Part shown: positions 10,750 through 21,800 of the stretch, in pieces
How the letters are laid out: each line of letters begins with the position of its first letter
Position numbering within the stretch: the stretch's first letter is position 1
NCBI GenBank assembly: GCA_018340805.1
Contig: JACMZG010001911.1
Span: 54,359,132 to 54,423,131, forward strand
Direction of reading: 5' to 3'
Origin: Microvelia longipes
Lineage: Eukaryota > Arthropoda > Insecta > Hemiptera > Veliidae
Length of the DNA: 64,000 bases
Translations under genes and position numbers: made by a program
Notes under the pieces: generated by a model
Told to the model about the DNA's origin: nothing
Databases searched by the model: none
Seen by the model: the letters and a program-made list of their open reading frames with translations, nothing else

Positions 10750-11600
10750 ATCATGGAAGTCTATCAGACGTCAATTAGCAATTCTTTGTGTTGACCTAGA
10801 GATATTAGGACCAAGGTTTAAGGCTATTTCTGATGATAGTCATACCTCTCTTCAAAGGATGTACTCAAAGTATCAAGGAGTATTACAATAAATACGAAGA
10901 GAGATACATCAATCTGTGTGATATGCTTACTCCACAGGACACAGCTGTGGTCACTCAAAAATGATCACGACCTTAGAAAACAGGCTAAGATATTTATTTT
11001 AATGAATCGAATCAATATTATATCAGATAACTGAGCGAGCTCAGCAACTATGCATAATACAACCTTTCTTAATCAGTCTTACAAACCTAAGCTGCCGCCA
11101 CTTCCTTCCTGTTTATGAAGGTGAAGACGCACAAAATGGCCGCATTTTAAGGACACTTTCACTAGCATGGTTATAAACACTAACTGGATTGATGTAGAAG
11201 AAATTAAATATCTTTTGAAGTGCTTACGAGGTCCTGCACTAGTGTTATATCTCAGATAACGGTGACTGAAGGAAACTTTACCATCGCCTGGCAAGCCGTC
11301 GTAGACACTTAATAAAAGCGTCTACTTGCCACCGCTATCTGGATCAACTGACAGTGTGCCCCATCTCTGTTAAACCGAACGCCGCGGTTCTGAAACAAAT
11401 TGCTCATTATCGGAGAAATGTTGCTGCTTTTCAAGAAGTTGACTCGCTGATCGTGAAGAGTTTATTTTTTTCTATTAGCTTATCGATCGCTAGAACGTTG
11501 AAACAAAGAAGCTTTCGAGCATCAAATTCTAAGGATTTCCTTCTTTCAACGAACTTATTACTTATCTGAGATCTTGCTGTATGCTTCAGAACTTGCTTAG
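10750..11600 (+). pseudogene. BEL-1 gag, N-terminal and central part, many frameshifts
   Basis: Fragments in shifting plus-strand frames show a BEL/Pao gag. MEVYQTSI starts near 10753. A WPHFKDTFTSMVINTN segment near 11128-11175 is followed by KYLLKCLRGPALVL, which corresponds to the DUF1759-type capsid region. A stretch resembling RYINLCDMLTPQD lies near 10900-10945. At least five one-base shifts are needed to read through. This part has no second copy in the window because the other copy starts later, at the gap, so real decay and sequencing error cannot be told apart here. Confidence 0.7.
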
Positions 11601-11879
11601 AGATTGTCGCTCACAACCAATAGCAAAACAAGTTCTCAAGGGAATCGCTATAATAACTCTAACAGCTATAACGCCTCGAACTAATAGGAACCAACAACAG
11701 AAGATGATCTTCAAGCAAAGCCGTAACTCTCCTGGGCCAAACGCTGGGTATGGATCCCGTCTTCCCATCATCACCATCAAACGATCTCGTCCTTTCGAAA
11801 ATGACAAGCCCGCGAAAAACATCTTGTCCAGTTTGCAAGGACTCGCATCTCCTTTGTTAACTGTTTAACCTTCTCCATG

Positions 11880-12540
11880 GCTTCAGTCGCCGATCGCCAG
11901 AAGCTCCTGCAATCCTGGAAAGGTTGTAGAAACTGTTTACAGACAGGACATAAGACGAATGCTTGTTCTCGAGATGGCGTTGCAGATTCTGTAAGGGTAG
12001 GCATCATAGCATGTTACATGGGACGTCGCATACGTCTTCAGACTCCAGTGGAACGCCTCCTACGAACCAGTCGAATACTGAGCAACCTTCTACATCTTTT
12101 AAGAGCAAAGGGTGGGTCTCTTGTCAAGTTACTTCCCTCGATCAGGTAGAAGTACTTTTTGGGAACAGCCCTTTGTAACTTTGAAGACTGCGAAGGAAGA
12201 GTGCAACCGCAGCCTTTTCGCTTAGTTCTGGATTCCGGGAGCCACTTCTCATTCAAACTAGAAGGTGCGCTGATCTTCTAGGTTTGCAAGTTGATACGCA
12301 ATCAACAGATATATGGGTATAGGAGCTACTCCTTTCACTGGCTGTCAAGTCGAGCGCTTGTACTTTGACATCAGCTGATTCTCCCCGTCCTCGCTTCAGG
12401 ACTTCTTGCCGTCGTAGTGGATAATATCACCTCACCGCTTCCAGGGTTTTATTCAACTGCTGACATGTGGCATCAATATAGGGATTACCCGCTTGCTGAT
12501 CCCGAATTTTGGGTCCCACGGCCTATTGATTCTTGGTAGG
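11880..12540 (+). pseudogene. BEL-1 zinc knuckles and aspartic protease
   Basis: CRNCLQTGHKTNAC followed by CRFCKGRHHSMLH forms the paired knuckle typical of BEL/Pao gag. A missing T near 11971 shifts the frame between them; the second copy has this base. Downstream, LVLDSGSHFSF near 12225-12255 carries the DSG active site of a retropepsin-like protease (A17 type in this superfamily), which would process the polyprotein. Additional one-base differences from the second copy occur at 12157-12165 and 12255. Confidence 0.82.
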
Positions 12541-12759
12541 CTGTGACCTCTTCAGTGAGATACTTACTGGTCAAATGCTGACTATCTCACCTCTATGCCT
12601 ATTCTCTGGGTACAGTTTTTGGCTTCTGCGTCTTGGTCGAGTAAGGACAGAGCTGAAATCTCATCACTTTCCTGTCTTCACGTTTCACGCTACTCTCAGC
12701 CTGATCCACTTCAGCAGAACTCCATCGCTTTTGGGAACTTGAAGAACCACCGCAGGTCG

Positions 12760-14446
12760 TCTGTAAGGCCAGCTGACGAGAAATGTGAAGAGCTCTTTCG
12801 GACTACTCACTATCGACTTCCTAATGGTAGATACGTCGTTCGCCTGCCATTTAAAGATGAGAGACCGTATATGACGGAACTAAGAGCATGTCGCTGCGCC
12901 GCTTGCAGCATTTAAAAGTCGTTTAGAGAGAAATTCATTGCTTCGAGTCAAGTACCATGAATTTATGCAGGAATATATCGACCTTGGCCATATGGAGATT
13001 GCGCAAACTCCAGGTCGTATGTATTCCACACCATTGTGTCGTAAAGGGTGAAGGAGAAGGGATCAAATTAAGAGTTTTTTGACGCTGCCGCTGCTACAGC
13101 CTCCGGTTCGCTTAACTCGGTGCTTCTAGTAGGTCCTAAACTCCAGAAAAGCATAGTTACCATACTCTTAACTTCCGACGCCACAGATATGTCTTCACGG
13201 CCGATGTAGTTAAGATGTATCGACAAATACTGATACATCCAGCTGACAGGAAGTATCAGCATATTCTCTGGCGCTTCAGTCCCGCAGACGAAGTTCAGGA
13301 ATATGAACTTAAAACCATCACATATGGTCAAGCAGCTGCTCCGTACTTAGCGCTCCGTACCGTTCAGCAGCTAAAGAAGATGAAGGACATCAGTTTCCTC
13401 TCGCCGTTCCGGTGCTAGAAGACGACATGTACGTCGACGATATTGCTACAGGGGAAAACGAATTAAGTAAAGTTATAGCACTCAGACGTCAAGTAACCGA
13501 CCTCCTCGCTAAAGGTTGTTTCGAACTCGGCAAATGGGCTGCCAATGACTCTCGCATCCTTTCTGATTTTTGCAACTCTGATCCGACTGCTGTTTTACCG
13601 CATCAGGAACCTGTTTCCCTAGAGTCCAGTGATGACAAAACTACTGTGAAGATACTCGGTCTTCAATGGGACCCTCAGAAGGACGCATTCTCTTACGCTA
13701 TCGCGCCTCCTGTGGACACCTGCACTAAACGCTCTGTGCTATCAGCAGTGGCTAAAATCTACGACCCACTAGGCTACTTAGGACCTGTCGTGATTCTCGC
13801 TAAGGAAGTAGTCCAGGTAGCCTGGAAGAGAAACTTGTCCTGGGGCGAAACCTTTTCCCAAGATCTCGCTGATCAGTGGAGAAGTTTTATCAGTCAGCTT
13901 CCGCTCCTGTCTCACGTCTCTATACCACGTTGGGTCACTTCACCGAACGCATCATACACTGTTATGGTCTTCGTCGACGCTTCAGAACGAGCTTACTGTG
14001 CTGCTGCATACTTACGCTCAGCTTCAGCTACAGATTGCCAGATACACCTACTTCTTGCGAAAACCAAACTTGCTCCAGTCAAAGCTACGTCAATTCCCCG
14101 CTTGGAATTGTGTGCTGCGCTACTGGGTGCTCGTTTGTTTGAATCCTTGTCTCCGTTCTGCAGCAAGCTACCCATCCAGCCTTCTTATTATTTCTTTTCT
14201 GACAGCACGGTCGTCCTCTCTTGGCTCCAAACTCCGTCGTTCCGCTTAAAGACATTCGTGGCCAACAGAGTAGTTAAAATTAAAGAGCTTACTTCGCTTG
14301 GTCAATGGCACCATGTTTCATCTGGTGATAACCCTAGCGACATCGGTTCCCGTGGACTCCTACCATCTCAGCTCATCGACAACCAGCTCTGGTTCCATGG
14401 ACCTCCCTGGGTATTAAATGATGTTTCTTCTTGGCCCTTTGTGTAA
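12760..14446 (+). pseudogene. BEL-1 reverse transcriptase and RNase H
   Basis: FRTTHYRLPNGRYVVRLPF (12800-12855) precedes the RT. ADVVKMYRQILIHP (13200-13240) holds the motif A Asp, and MYVDDI (13427-13444) is the catalytic motif. From 13412 a 344-residue open frame continues. It includes LGLQWDPQKDAFSY, VLSAVAKIYDPLGYLGPV, and an RNase H segment (VFVDASERAYCAAAYL; FSDSTVVLSWL; HVSSGDNPSDIGSRG). The front half is broken at several one-base indels, the back half is intact. The product copies element RNA into DNA in cytoplasmic particles. Confidence 0.9.
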
Positions 14447-16052
14447 CTTCGCTCCAGAGGAAGACTTACCCGAACTGAAACCGATTTCAGTCGGCCAGAC
14501 TCTTCTTTCTACCACTTCATCTCCCTTTCTCATCGATTGGATTAAGGAATTTACTGATCTTCCGACTCTTCTTAACAAGTTGTCTTTCACTCTTCGCTTT
14601 ATCGATCGACTGCGTGGACTGGACGTCAATATGAAAGCTGCACCTTCAGTAAATGAGATAAGAAGAGCAACTCGATTCGCTATAATCGCTGTTCAACAAC
14701 ATGCCTTCTTCAACAACAAATCTCCCGACAGTGAAACACCGCCGCCGAAACAACTGTCAAGTCTTCAACCCTTTCTTGATGGAGATGGTATTCTCAAGGT
14801 AGGTGGTCGCCTCAAGAATGCTAACGTTCCGGATACAACGAAGCATCCTGCCATCTTACCTGCCAAATCTCATTTAACGACACTTATCCTCAAACACTAC
14901 CATTCTGCTTACCTCCATTGTGGACCGTCCTCTTCTTGCTGCGCTGCGTTGCAGATACTGGATCATCGGTGGACAAAGCACAGTTCGCAACTTTACTAGG
15001 AAATGCCTCAAATGCCGCATATTTGACGCCAAACCTTGTCAACAGCAGATGGGAGACTTGCCAGCTTCACGCTTCAAGGAAGTCCGTCCTTTTCGCAATG
15101 TAGGACTCGACTTTGCTGGACCGTTTTTAATTAAGACCTCCACTCTTCGAAAAGCGCCCACGATGAAAGATATTTGTGTGTCTTCGTTTGCTTAAGCACT
15201 AAAGCTGTTCATCTGGAGTTGGTCTCTTCACTCTGCACCCCTGCTTTCAGAGCTGCACTAGACAGATTCATTGGTAGGCGAGGATTGCCGGAAGAACTTG
15301 TGTCCGATAATGGCACGAACTTCGTCGGAGCTGCCAATGAACTCTCTGATCTCTACAAGTGGATTAACCAGCGAACCACTCTAGATGAACTGCAAGCCTA
15401 CGCCACATCGCATGAGGTGCAATGGTCCTTCAACCCTCCACATGCTCCAAACTTCGGTGGGTTATGGGAAGCAGTCGTCAAGTCAGTAAAACGTCTCCTT
15501 CGTTCGACTTACGGAGAAAATGTTATGACCTTTGAAGAGCTGGCTACACTTCTCATCAAGATCGAATCAATTTTGAACTCTAGGCCTCTTTGTCCCCTTA
15601 CAACTGACCCAGAGGATCTTGAGTTTCTAACCCCAGGCCATTTTGTCATAGGATGTCCTCCGCTCGCTATTCCTGAGAAATCGCTTGGCCAGATACCCTT
15701 AAATCGATTAACGCGTTGGCAGATTATAAACCAAAAGTCGCAACACTTTTGGCAACGTTGGCGCAAGGAATATCTCACCACGCTGCAACAACGCTCAAAA
15801 TGGAGACGACAAGTTCCTAATTTACACGTAGGTGACTTAGTCCTTCTTCAAGACGACAACGCCCCGAGATTACGGTGGCCTGCTGGTCGAGTTATCGAGA
15901 CACATCCAGGAGCTGACAACGTTGTTCGCGTAGTGTCAGTCCAGACTTCTAACTCTGTGCTGAAGCGTCCTGTAAATAAGGTAGTCGTCCTTCATTCTTC
16001 TGAAACTGACTCTCCTGAGTCGCTTTCTGAACTTGATTTAAAATTACCCTAG
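14440..16052 (+). pseudogene. BEL-1 integrase with C-terminal DUF5641-type domain
   Basis: An H2C2-type zinc region (CLKCRIFDAKP near 15005-15035) is followed by the catalytic core: Asp in VGLDFAGPF, Asp in VSDNGTNFVG, and Glu in GGLWEAVVKSVKR, giving the D,D,E triad. The C-terminal part, HFWQRWRKEYLTTLQQRSKW ... VGDLVLLQDDNAPRLRWPAGRV, is the domain that distinguishes BEL/Pao integrases. 15174-16052 is one open frame of 292 residues. Upstream, breaks occur near 14450, 14990 and 15178. It ends 21 bp before the 3' LTR. Confidence 0.92.
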
Positions 16053-16073
16053 GCTAATTTTGGTAGGTGGTGA
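16053..16073 (+). other. BEL-1 polypurine tract region
   Basis: ATTTTGGTAGGTGGTGA ends directly at the TG of the 3' LTR. This is where plus-strand DNA synthesis is primed, and the G-rich form fits BEL/Pao. The same sequence stands before the LTR at 34743. Confidence 0.7.
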
Positions 16074-17563
16074 TGTTTGGACATGAACCCCTTTTATGTT
16101 TCATTTATGTTTTTTATGTAGTTTTAAGATAAAGTCGTGATTTTTACCTGGACTTGGCACATCCAAGAATTTAGGTTTTACACAAACACACACAGACACT
16201 TTACACTTTATTTTCAGCTTTTCTTCTCTTCCGCCACATCTTTAGCCATCGTTCATCACATTTCTTAGCATATTTATTCATTTGATTGATATTCTACAGG
16301 CAATCTGTTAACATCGAATCACGTTGCTTCGATATCACACAACAATAACCTCATCTAGTAACCTTCGGAAGGTTTCGCAAACTTCCGACAGTGTTACCAA
16401 CCTGTTTCACACAACTTGCTTCAAATCGCTCATCATTATCGCTGAAACCAGTGTTTCAGCATGGAACCTCATTAATTATCATCTAAATTTTGTTAATTAA
16501 ATGACGTAACTCGCTATCACCATCCGAAATATGACGAAAGAGTTCGTTATCTTTTGTAAGTGACAAAAATGCCGGCTTTGTGCATGTGATGCCAAATTTT
16601 AATTAAGTTTTAATTAATTAATTTAGTTTAAGTGCTGTTTCGCTGTAACACCACTTAAGTGAACAGTTTCGCTACAACTGGGACGTTGCATTTATAAGGT
16701 TTGTGCAGTTTATGGACTGGTTATCGCATATAATCATCGTCACTCACCATCTCACTCATCACCTTCGCTTAAGGGCCGTAAATACACGCTTTACATTTAC
16801 ACTAATAATAATTTACAACTATTATAAGGATTTCTACGCTTCTAGTCATAATTATTTATTTATTTATATTATTTTCATTAATTTTCATGTATAATTTAGC
16901 GCTATCAAACTTAGATTTAAAACACGTAAAATAACGTGTTTTATGGTTGTGCATGCCACCATTTTAGGTTTTATTTTAGGTTTACCGTTCGATTTAATGA
17001 TTATTTATTATTTCAATTATTACCAAATTTATGTACAATAATTCATCGTATGAGCTTGATTAGTTAGAATTTGCTTTAATTAGGTATAAGCTAAATTGCA
17101 CCCTCCCCCCTTTTGGGGCTTGGTTATGTTTTACATGCTTTTAGCAATGCTTGGTTTTGTTTAATTTATATTAGTTTATACCATTTTGCATGTGCCTTGT
17201 TTATTATTTATTATTTGTTTGTTTTATCGTTATTTTAATATTTATTTATTCATATCAATTTATTATACTGGTCATTATACCAGCAGGGCTTCATGGTAGA
17301 TGCTATCGCTTACCTCCGCCATTTAGCTTATATTTTATTAACCTTTGCGTATTTTATGCTTATTTCTTTAACTTCTTTAACAACTATTAACATTCTTGTA
17401 TGCTCTATTTGCATGTAATAAATCGCTTTTGCTCAACTTAAATTTGTGTCTGGCTACCTTATTTTAGGATTAAGTTAGCCCTGAGTTTTGAGGTTGGGCT
17501 GGTCCTTCGTTTTGCCTCTTCAGGTTTGCCATACCAGGGTATGACGCCCCTATGGGCCTGACA
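16074..17563 (+). repeat. BEL-1 3' LTR
   Basis: Starts TGTTTGGACATGAACCCC and ends GGGCCTGACA, followed by the target duplication ATTTG. Compared with the 5' LTR it has one extra T in the terminus and a 'taagttttaattaa' insertion near 16600-16615. Confidence 0.93.
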
Positions 17564-17689
17564 ATTTGAGATGTGGCAATCATTTAGTCAGATACAGGAC
17601 AAATATATGTGGCAAGTGTCATCTCATTACCAGCATTAGTTTTTTTATTGAAAGACTTTTTAATGTATCTCTTAACGTAATAAACAATT

Positions 17690-17975
17690 ATACTAAGTTT
17701 TGCTTGAATGAATACGACAAGGATATCTATTAATTTTGTTGAATCATAAAAGTTAAGCAGTATTTAGTGTGGTCTGTGCCTGGGTGACCGATGGGAATGA
17801 ACGGATGTATTTACTATTTGAGGACAAGCGAAGCGAGTGTTATACGTGTTGCAGTATAAATTTGGTTTTTTTATATTCTGAGAACGAGCGAAGCGAGTCC
17901 TACGTATGGAGGATGAGCGTAGCGAATCTGATGTCATAAGGAAATGTTCTGAGGTGCCCAGTATCTGATTTTTTA
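17690..17975 (+). repeat. 5S rRNA-derived SINE, copy 1
   Basis: 17750-17808 reads AAGTTAAGCAG ... GTGTGGTC ... TGGGTGACCGATGGGAA. This follows the internal control region of 5S rRNA (box A 'AAGCAG', intermediate element, box C 'GGTGACCG..GGGAA'). Downstream lie three copies of a mirror-symmetric motif around GAGCGAAGCGAG at 17820, 17880 and 17909. The end near 17955-17970 (GAGGTGCCCAGTATC..ATTTTTT) recurs at other copies. Homologous copies are at 25770-26060 (-) and 36360-36640 (+). Confidence 0.7.
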
Positions 17976-18462
17976 AGTTTAATGGAAATAGCTCATTTTA
18001 AAATAGTACTTATTACTCCACTTTATTCTGATTTATATAAGTTTATAACTAAGAGCTAAGGTTAATCAACAAAAAACATAGTAAATAGTATATCATATTG
18101 AAGAGCTGTTAAATTCATAGCTTGGCAATTATTTTGACGTGCTAAATAAATAAACCCTTCATTATTTTATGCTGTGATAAGAAATAAGTTCGAAATGGAA
18201 ATATTACAAAAAAAGGTTCCAGTTGATACAGTTATAAACATGGAAACGACATTGGTTTAAAAAGAACTACAAAAAGATAATGACATATTTTTTAGAAAGG
18301 AAGTCGGCTTGTTATTGTATAAGGTTCTGAGAGTAGCGTTAAACTCGTTACAGACCTTCCTCCTACAGACAATTGATAAGGTACGGGGTGTATAATCCTT
18401 GCCTAAAGCATTATATAGTTCATAATTAATATTAATGATCTAATTAAAATTGGTTAATAAAA
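17976..18462. other. AT-rich spacer, no gene seen
   Basis: No domain, RNA gene or known repeat was recognised. The stretch recurs almost unchanged at 36641-37133 as part of the large duplication. If BEL-2 is inserted into a gypsy LTR, part of this may be the rest of that LTR. Confidence 0.5.
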
Positions 18463-18467
18463 GGGAG

Positions 18468-18680
18468 TGTCACTGTCGTGAAGACAGATATATTTTTATC
18501 TGTCACACAATATTATATTTAGTTTAGTTTCATAGTTTAAGCTGTTACTTTAATTCTTTTACGTAATGAAGTAATAATCAAGTTAAAAATTGTAAAAGCA
18601 ATAAAAGAGTTACAAAAGTTATAAGTATTTTAGTAAAAGATTAAGTAATAAGAAGCACGCTGCAAGAGTTGGCAGCGACA
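18468..18680 (+). repeat. BEL-2 5' LTR (truncated copy)
   Basis: Starts TGTCACTGTCGTGAAGACAG and ends TTGGCAGCGACA; 213 bp. It matches the 215-bp LTRs at 37139-37353 and 39891-40105 apart from small indels. Confidence 0.9.
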
Positions 18681-18836
18681 GTAAAAGAATTAAAACTCAA
18701 GATTCGAAATTTATGCAAAGTTTGACAACTTAAAAGAAAACATCTGTCAATATAGAATTTTTTGGAAATTTGAACTAAAATTTGATTAGTCCGTAAGTAG
18801 CTATTGTAATCTAGTTTAAAACCTTTCAACATCAAA

Positions 18837-19520
18837 ATGTCTGATTCTGAGACCAATGAGGTTGGTAAAGAGTTTAACTTGAACGAGTTTTTGAGCGAGT
18901 TAAAACGTAAGAGAGAGGAAGTTATCAACCTTATCAACCAAGCTAAAGGAAGACCTGGCAATCATGGAGTTTTAGCGGTAGCCAGGACTTCTCTGAGTGA
19001 AATGGTCGAACTATTAAGCACAGTTAAAGGCGTTAAAAATATGGAGCAAACTGTGTTTAATGTTGAATGGTTCATAAATGAAAGACAGCTCGAGATTGAG
19101 AACTTAGAGACGAGTCCATCAACATTAATAAAATCTAAATCAGTTCGATCAAACAGTTCAAGAGCCAGCGCGAGCAACATACTTGAGGCACAATTAAAAC
19201 TCCAAAAAAGAAATCAAGAGATTCAACGTCAGCAGCTCGAACTCGAGCAGCAAAGAGCTAGATATGCACTCGAGTTAGCTCAAGAGCTTGAAAATAATAA
19301 ATTAATTTCTGAAGCGTTGAAAAATGAGATAACGCTGGAAGAGATAGAAAAATACATGAGTGATGACAACCAAGATATGGAAAGAAAGCTTGAATCTCCA
19401 TCATTGCCGACCATCAGATTCACAGAGCCGACATCTCGAGAGACGCAGCCAGAGCTTGCAATGAGACCAAACCATGGCACTGATTCTGCTCCAGTTAAAC
19501 CTCGATCTTCTGTTGAATGA
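18837..19520 (+). CDS. BEL-2 gag N-terminal segment, coiled-coil rich (227 aa)
   Basis: The open frame starts at the first ATG after the LTR and leader. Residues about 115-170 are a Gln/Glu/Arg/Leu-rich stretch (ILEAQLKLQKRNQEIQRQQL and on) that should form a coiled coil. This layout is common at the N-terminus of BEL/Pao gag, ahead of the capsid region. The frame stops at PRSSVE. In the complete copy the capsid continues in another frame a few bases later, so the stop reflects a frameshift. It would act as a structural particle protein. Confidence 0.75.
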   Translation: MSDSETNEVGKEFNLNEFLSELKRKREEVINLINQAKGRPGNHGVLAVARTSLSEMVELLSTVKGVKNMEQTVFNVEWFINERQLEIENLETSPSTLIKSKSVRSNSSRASASNILEAQLKLQKRNQEIQRQQLELEQQRARYALELAQELENNKLISEALKNEITLEEIEKYMSDDNQDMERKLESPSLPTIRFTEPTSRETQPELAMRPNHGTDSAPVKPRSSVE

Positions 19521-20339
19521 AGCTTCTTCGATGTAGTGGGTAGCTAAAATTAATCAGTTAAATGCTTTCCAAACCAATGTGTGTTACAAGAACTAAAATA
19601 AATTGAAACAAAAAATATTATACAGAGCTTTATTAAAACTATTAATTAAATCTCCTTGTTCTGCTGTTTTCAAGCCAGAAAAGGAGAAAGAATTCTTCTG
19701 TAAATAAGTAGGTACTAATTCAAAGAGGCTGCAATTTAATTTCTTATTTTTTTAGTAAGTAAATTATTGGCTCGCTATCGTCGTTATAATAATCAACAAC
19801 TCGAAAAGTAAAAGGGAAGAATAATATTGTAATTGTTACTATTATACCTCCCCTGTCAAAAAAACTTCATTAATAAAGTATATTAACTTTGTTAATAACT
19901 TATTATTTACTAACTTATTAATAAAAGTGTATATTATTATTGAAAAACTTGATTCTAAAACACTTAAATAATTACACAGTACTACTCCCTCTAATAATTA
20001 TTATTTGGTAAAATCCAGAACTAATTTTTATATACAGCCTCGAGCTTTGTAAATTACAGTTATTAAGTTTGATGTTTTATATTTGAGCCAGTGTGACAAT
20101 TAATCACAGTTTAAAAATGTTCAAGATTGTTTTTATTAAGCATACATTTTTTATGTTTTGATTTGCCTTATTATTTTGATATCAATGTTTATTTTAATGA
20201 AAATCTTATGAGAATGTGGTCTTCTGCGCTCCTTGCGGAAAATAGATAGATTTTCCGTATTAGATTAATTTATTAAGGCTGTGCCCTGAAATGCCAACAA
20301 GATGCCTTCGGCCTATTGACCTGGGTGTCGGCACTTAGG

Positions 20340-20440
20340 TCCGACCTCCGTGGTCGAGGTCGTTAAAGCGTTAGTCTTTACACTGACCTTTGACACCACG
20401 GAGGTCCGGGGTTGGCATCCCTGGTTACGCTCTCTGTTTA
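20340..20440 (+). repeat. tRNA-like SINE head
   Basis: TGGTCGAGGTCGTTAAAGCGTTAG resembles the D-arm/A-box part of a Ser/Leu-type tRNA (first 20 bases 20351-20370). GGTTGGCATCC at 20410-20420 stands in for the B box. An 11-bp inverted repeat (ACCTCCGTGGT at 20344, complement at 20395) encloses the middle. A related fragment with a better B box lies on the minus strand at 27190-27240, so this is a repeat family, not a tRNA gene. Confidence 0.5.
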
Positions 20441-21659
20441 TATAAGGTTATTGTATAAATAAATTATTGGGAACATTAGAATACACTTTGAGCGTAACGG
20501 TCGCCTTTACCACTTGAGACGTTTTCCGTAGGGCTTATCCCTGATGGGCCGCAAGGCCCTATCAGTCTAATATAGTCTAATGTCTCTAAACAGACATTTT
20601 TCTTATTATTTTGTCGTATATTAGTAGTTTTGTAAATGGCATAACGCCACGATATTAGTAAATCGTCTATTTATTAGTCGAAAAACGTGTTTTTTACATA
20701 ATATTATTTATGTAGTTCGATAAAATTAGAACTAATGCTGTTAATTAAATTTTATTTCATCCTCGTGTTCTCCCTTTATAGCAGCATATTGTAATAAATT
20801 TGGAGCCTGATTCAGAGGTTTTTTGAATATTTGCTGTGTCATTATTGTTAATGCTGTCGTACGTATTTCACAAAACTAAGTGTCTCGAGACATTTTTAAT
20901 GTCGAATTCTGTACCAAGTGTTATCCGAAATTAAACAAATAATTTTATTCTATGGCTACAAAGAATTCTAACTGTTTAGAGGACTGATACGAATCACCCT
21001 AGCGTAGGTCCTTTACAAGACCAATCCTCGGCCTTCTGACTGTTAGGCTTCGTGCGGCTACTTCGTGGTTATTTGGTGCAGTAGGAAAACAAATCAGGTT
21101 TATAAAAACATTGTTGTTCTACACTATAATTATTTAAGTTTGTAAGCGATTAATAATACATTACATTGCCTTGCAATATCCTATTAGTATTACACTCTTA
21201 AAACTTACAGGAATTAAAAGTCTAATGTTTAATTCAAAATAATTTGTTTCCTTTTAAGTCGCAATATAAGTTAATTGCTGGATATAAATGAATGAAGCCT
21301 GCAGGTAAAAGCTTTTATAGCTGTTTTATTCTCATGTTTTATCTTGAGTGTAATAGTCGTTCTTATATCGTCGCATATACCTAATGAATACAATTAGATG
21401 AATAAAATTCTAATATTTTAATTAGAGAATCAATAGTTAACTTCATATTTCGTTTATAATATAATAGTTTTCCTCAAACTAATCGTTTAACGCCATTATT
21501 ATTTCTAAGAAGACAGCAAAGATAATATCAGATAATTATTACTTCTGCTAATAACAAATCAAAAGATTATTGCTTTATCAGAAGGTATAAAACTAGAGAC
21601 GTTTTGATCAAGTATTACTTTTTAGAGTTATTTTGTTTTATTACCGAATTTCCTTTTAA

Positions 21660-21800
21660 ATATTTTGTGGACAAAACTCTTGGGGAGGATACGAACCGTA
21701 TAGAAACCAGGTTGTTGTGACCTCAAATTTTTTCAATTTTTTAAAAATTGGTGAAATTCGAGGTTATTATTTTTCTCTGCAACAAAGGAAAATTCTTATT
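21660..21800. repeat. Dispersed repeat shared with 45630-45770
   Basis: 'ttggggaggatacgaaccgt..agaaaccaggttgttgtgacc...ggtgaaattcgaggttattatttttc' matches 45655-45775 ('tgggaggacacgaaccctattgaaaaccaggtttttgtgac...aaattcagggttaatatttttt'). Function unknown; probably the 3' part of a SINE. Confidence 0.55.

Larger units (their letters stand above)
8849..17568 (+). mobile_element. BEL/Pao LTR retrotransposon BEL-1, complete copy
   Basis: The element is bounded by 1.47-1.49-kb LTRs (TG...CA) and by a 5-bp target duplication ATTTG at 8849-8853 and 17564-17568. Between them lie a primer-binding site, gag remnants with two zinc knuckles, aspartic protease, RT/RNase H with YVDD, and an integrase with the long C-terminal domain typical of BEL/Pao. 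The two LTRs differ mainly by small indels, so insertion is recent. Coding frames are interrupted by one-base indels, many of which are absent from the second copy at 30616-36234. Confidence 0.93.
18468..19580 (+). mobile_element. BEL/Pao element BEL-2, truncated copy
   Basis: GGGAG at 18463-18467 precedes an LTR that is the same as that of the complete copy at 37139. The internal gag follows but sequence identity stops at 19580, in the middle of gag and without a 3' LTR. The break coincides with the right end of the large duplication, so truncation may be an assembly join instead of a biological deletion. Confidence 0.85.

Noticed and set aside
17823..17929. Bacterial contamination because of GAGCGAAGCGAG
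   Set aside because: The motif sits in repeats interleaved with insect-type elements, and no bacterial gene is present.
20541..20565. Hairpin CTGATGGGCC-GCAA-GGCCCTATCAG as a transcription terminator
   Set aside because: Eukaryotic context, no gene upstream; kept only as a short hairpin.
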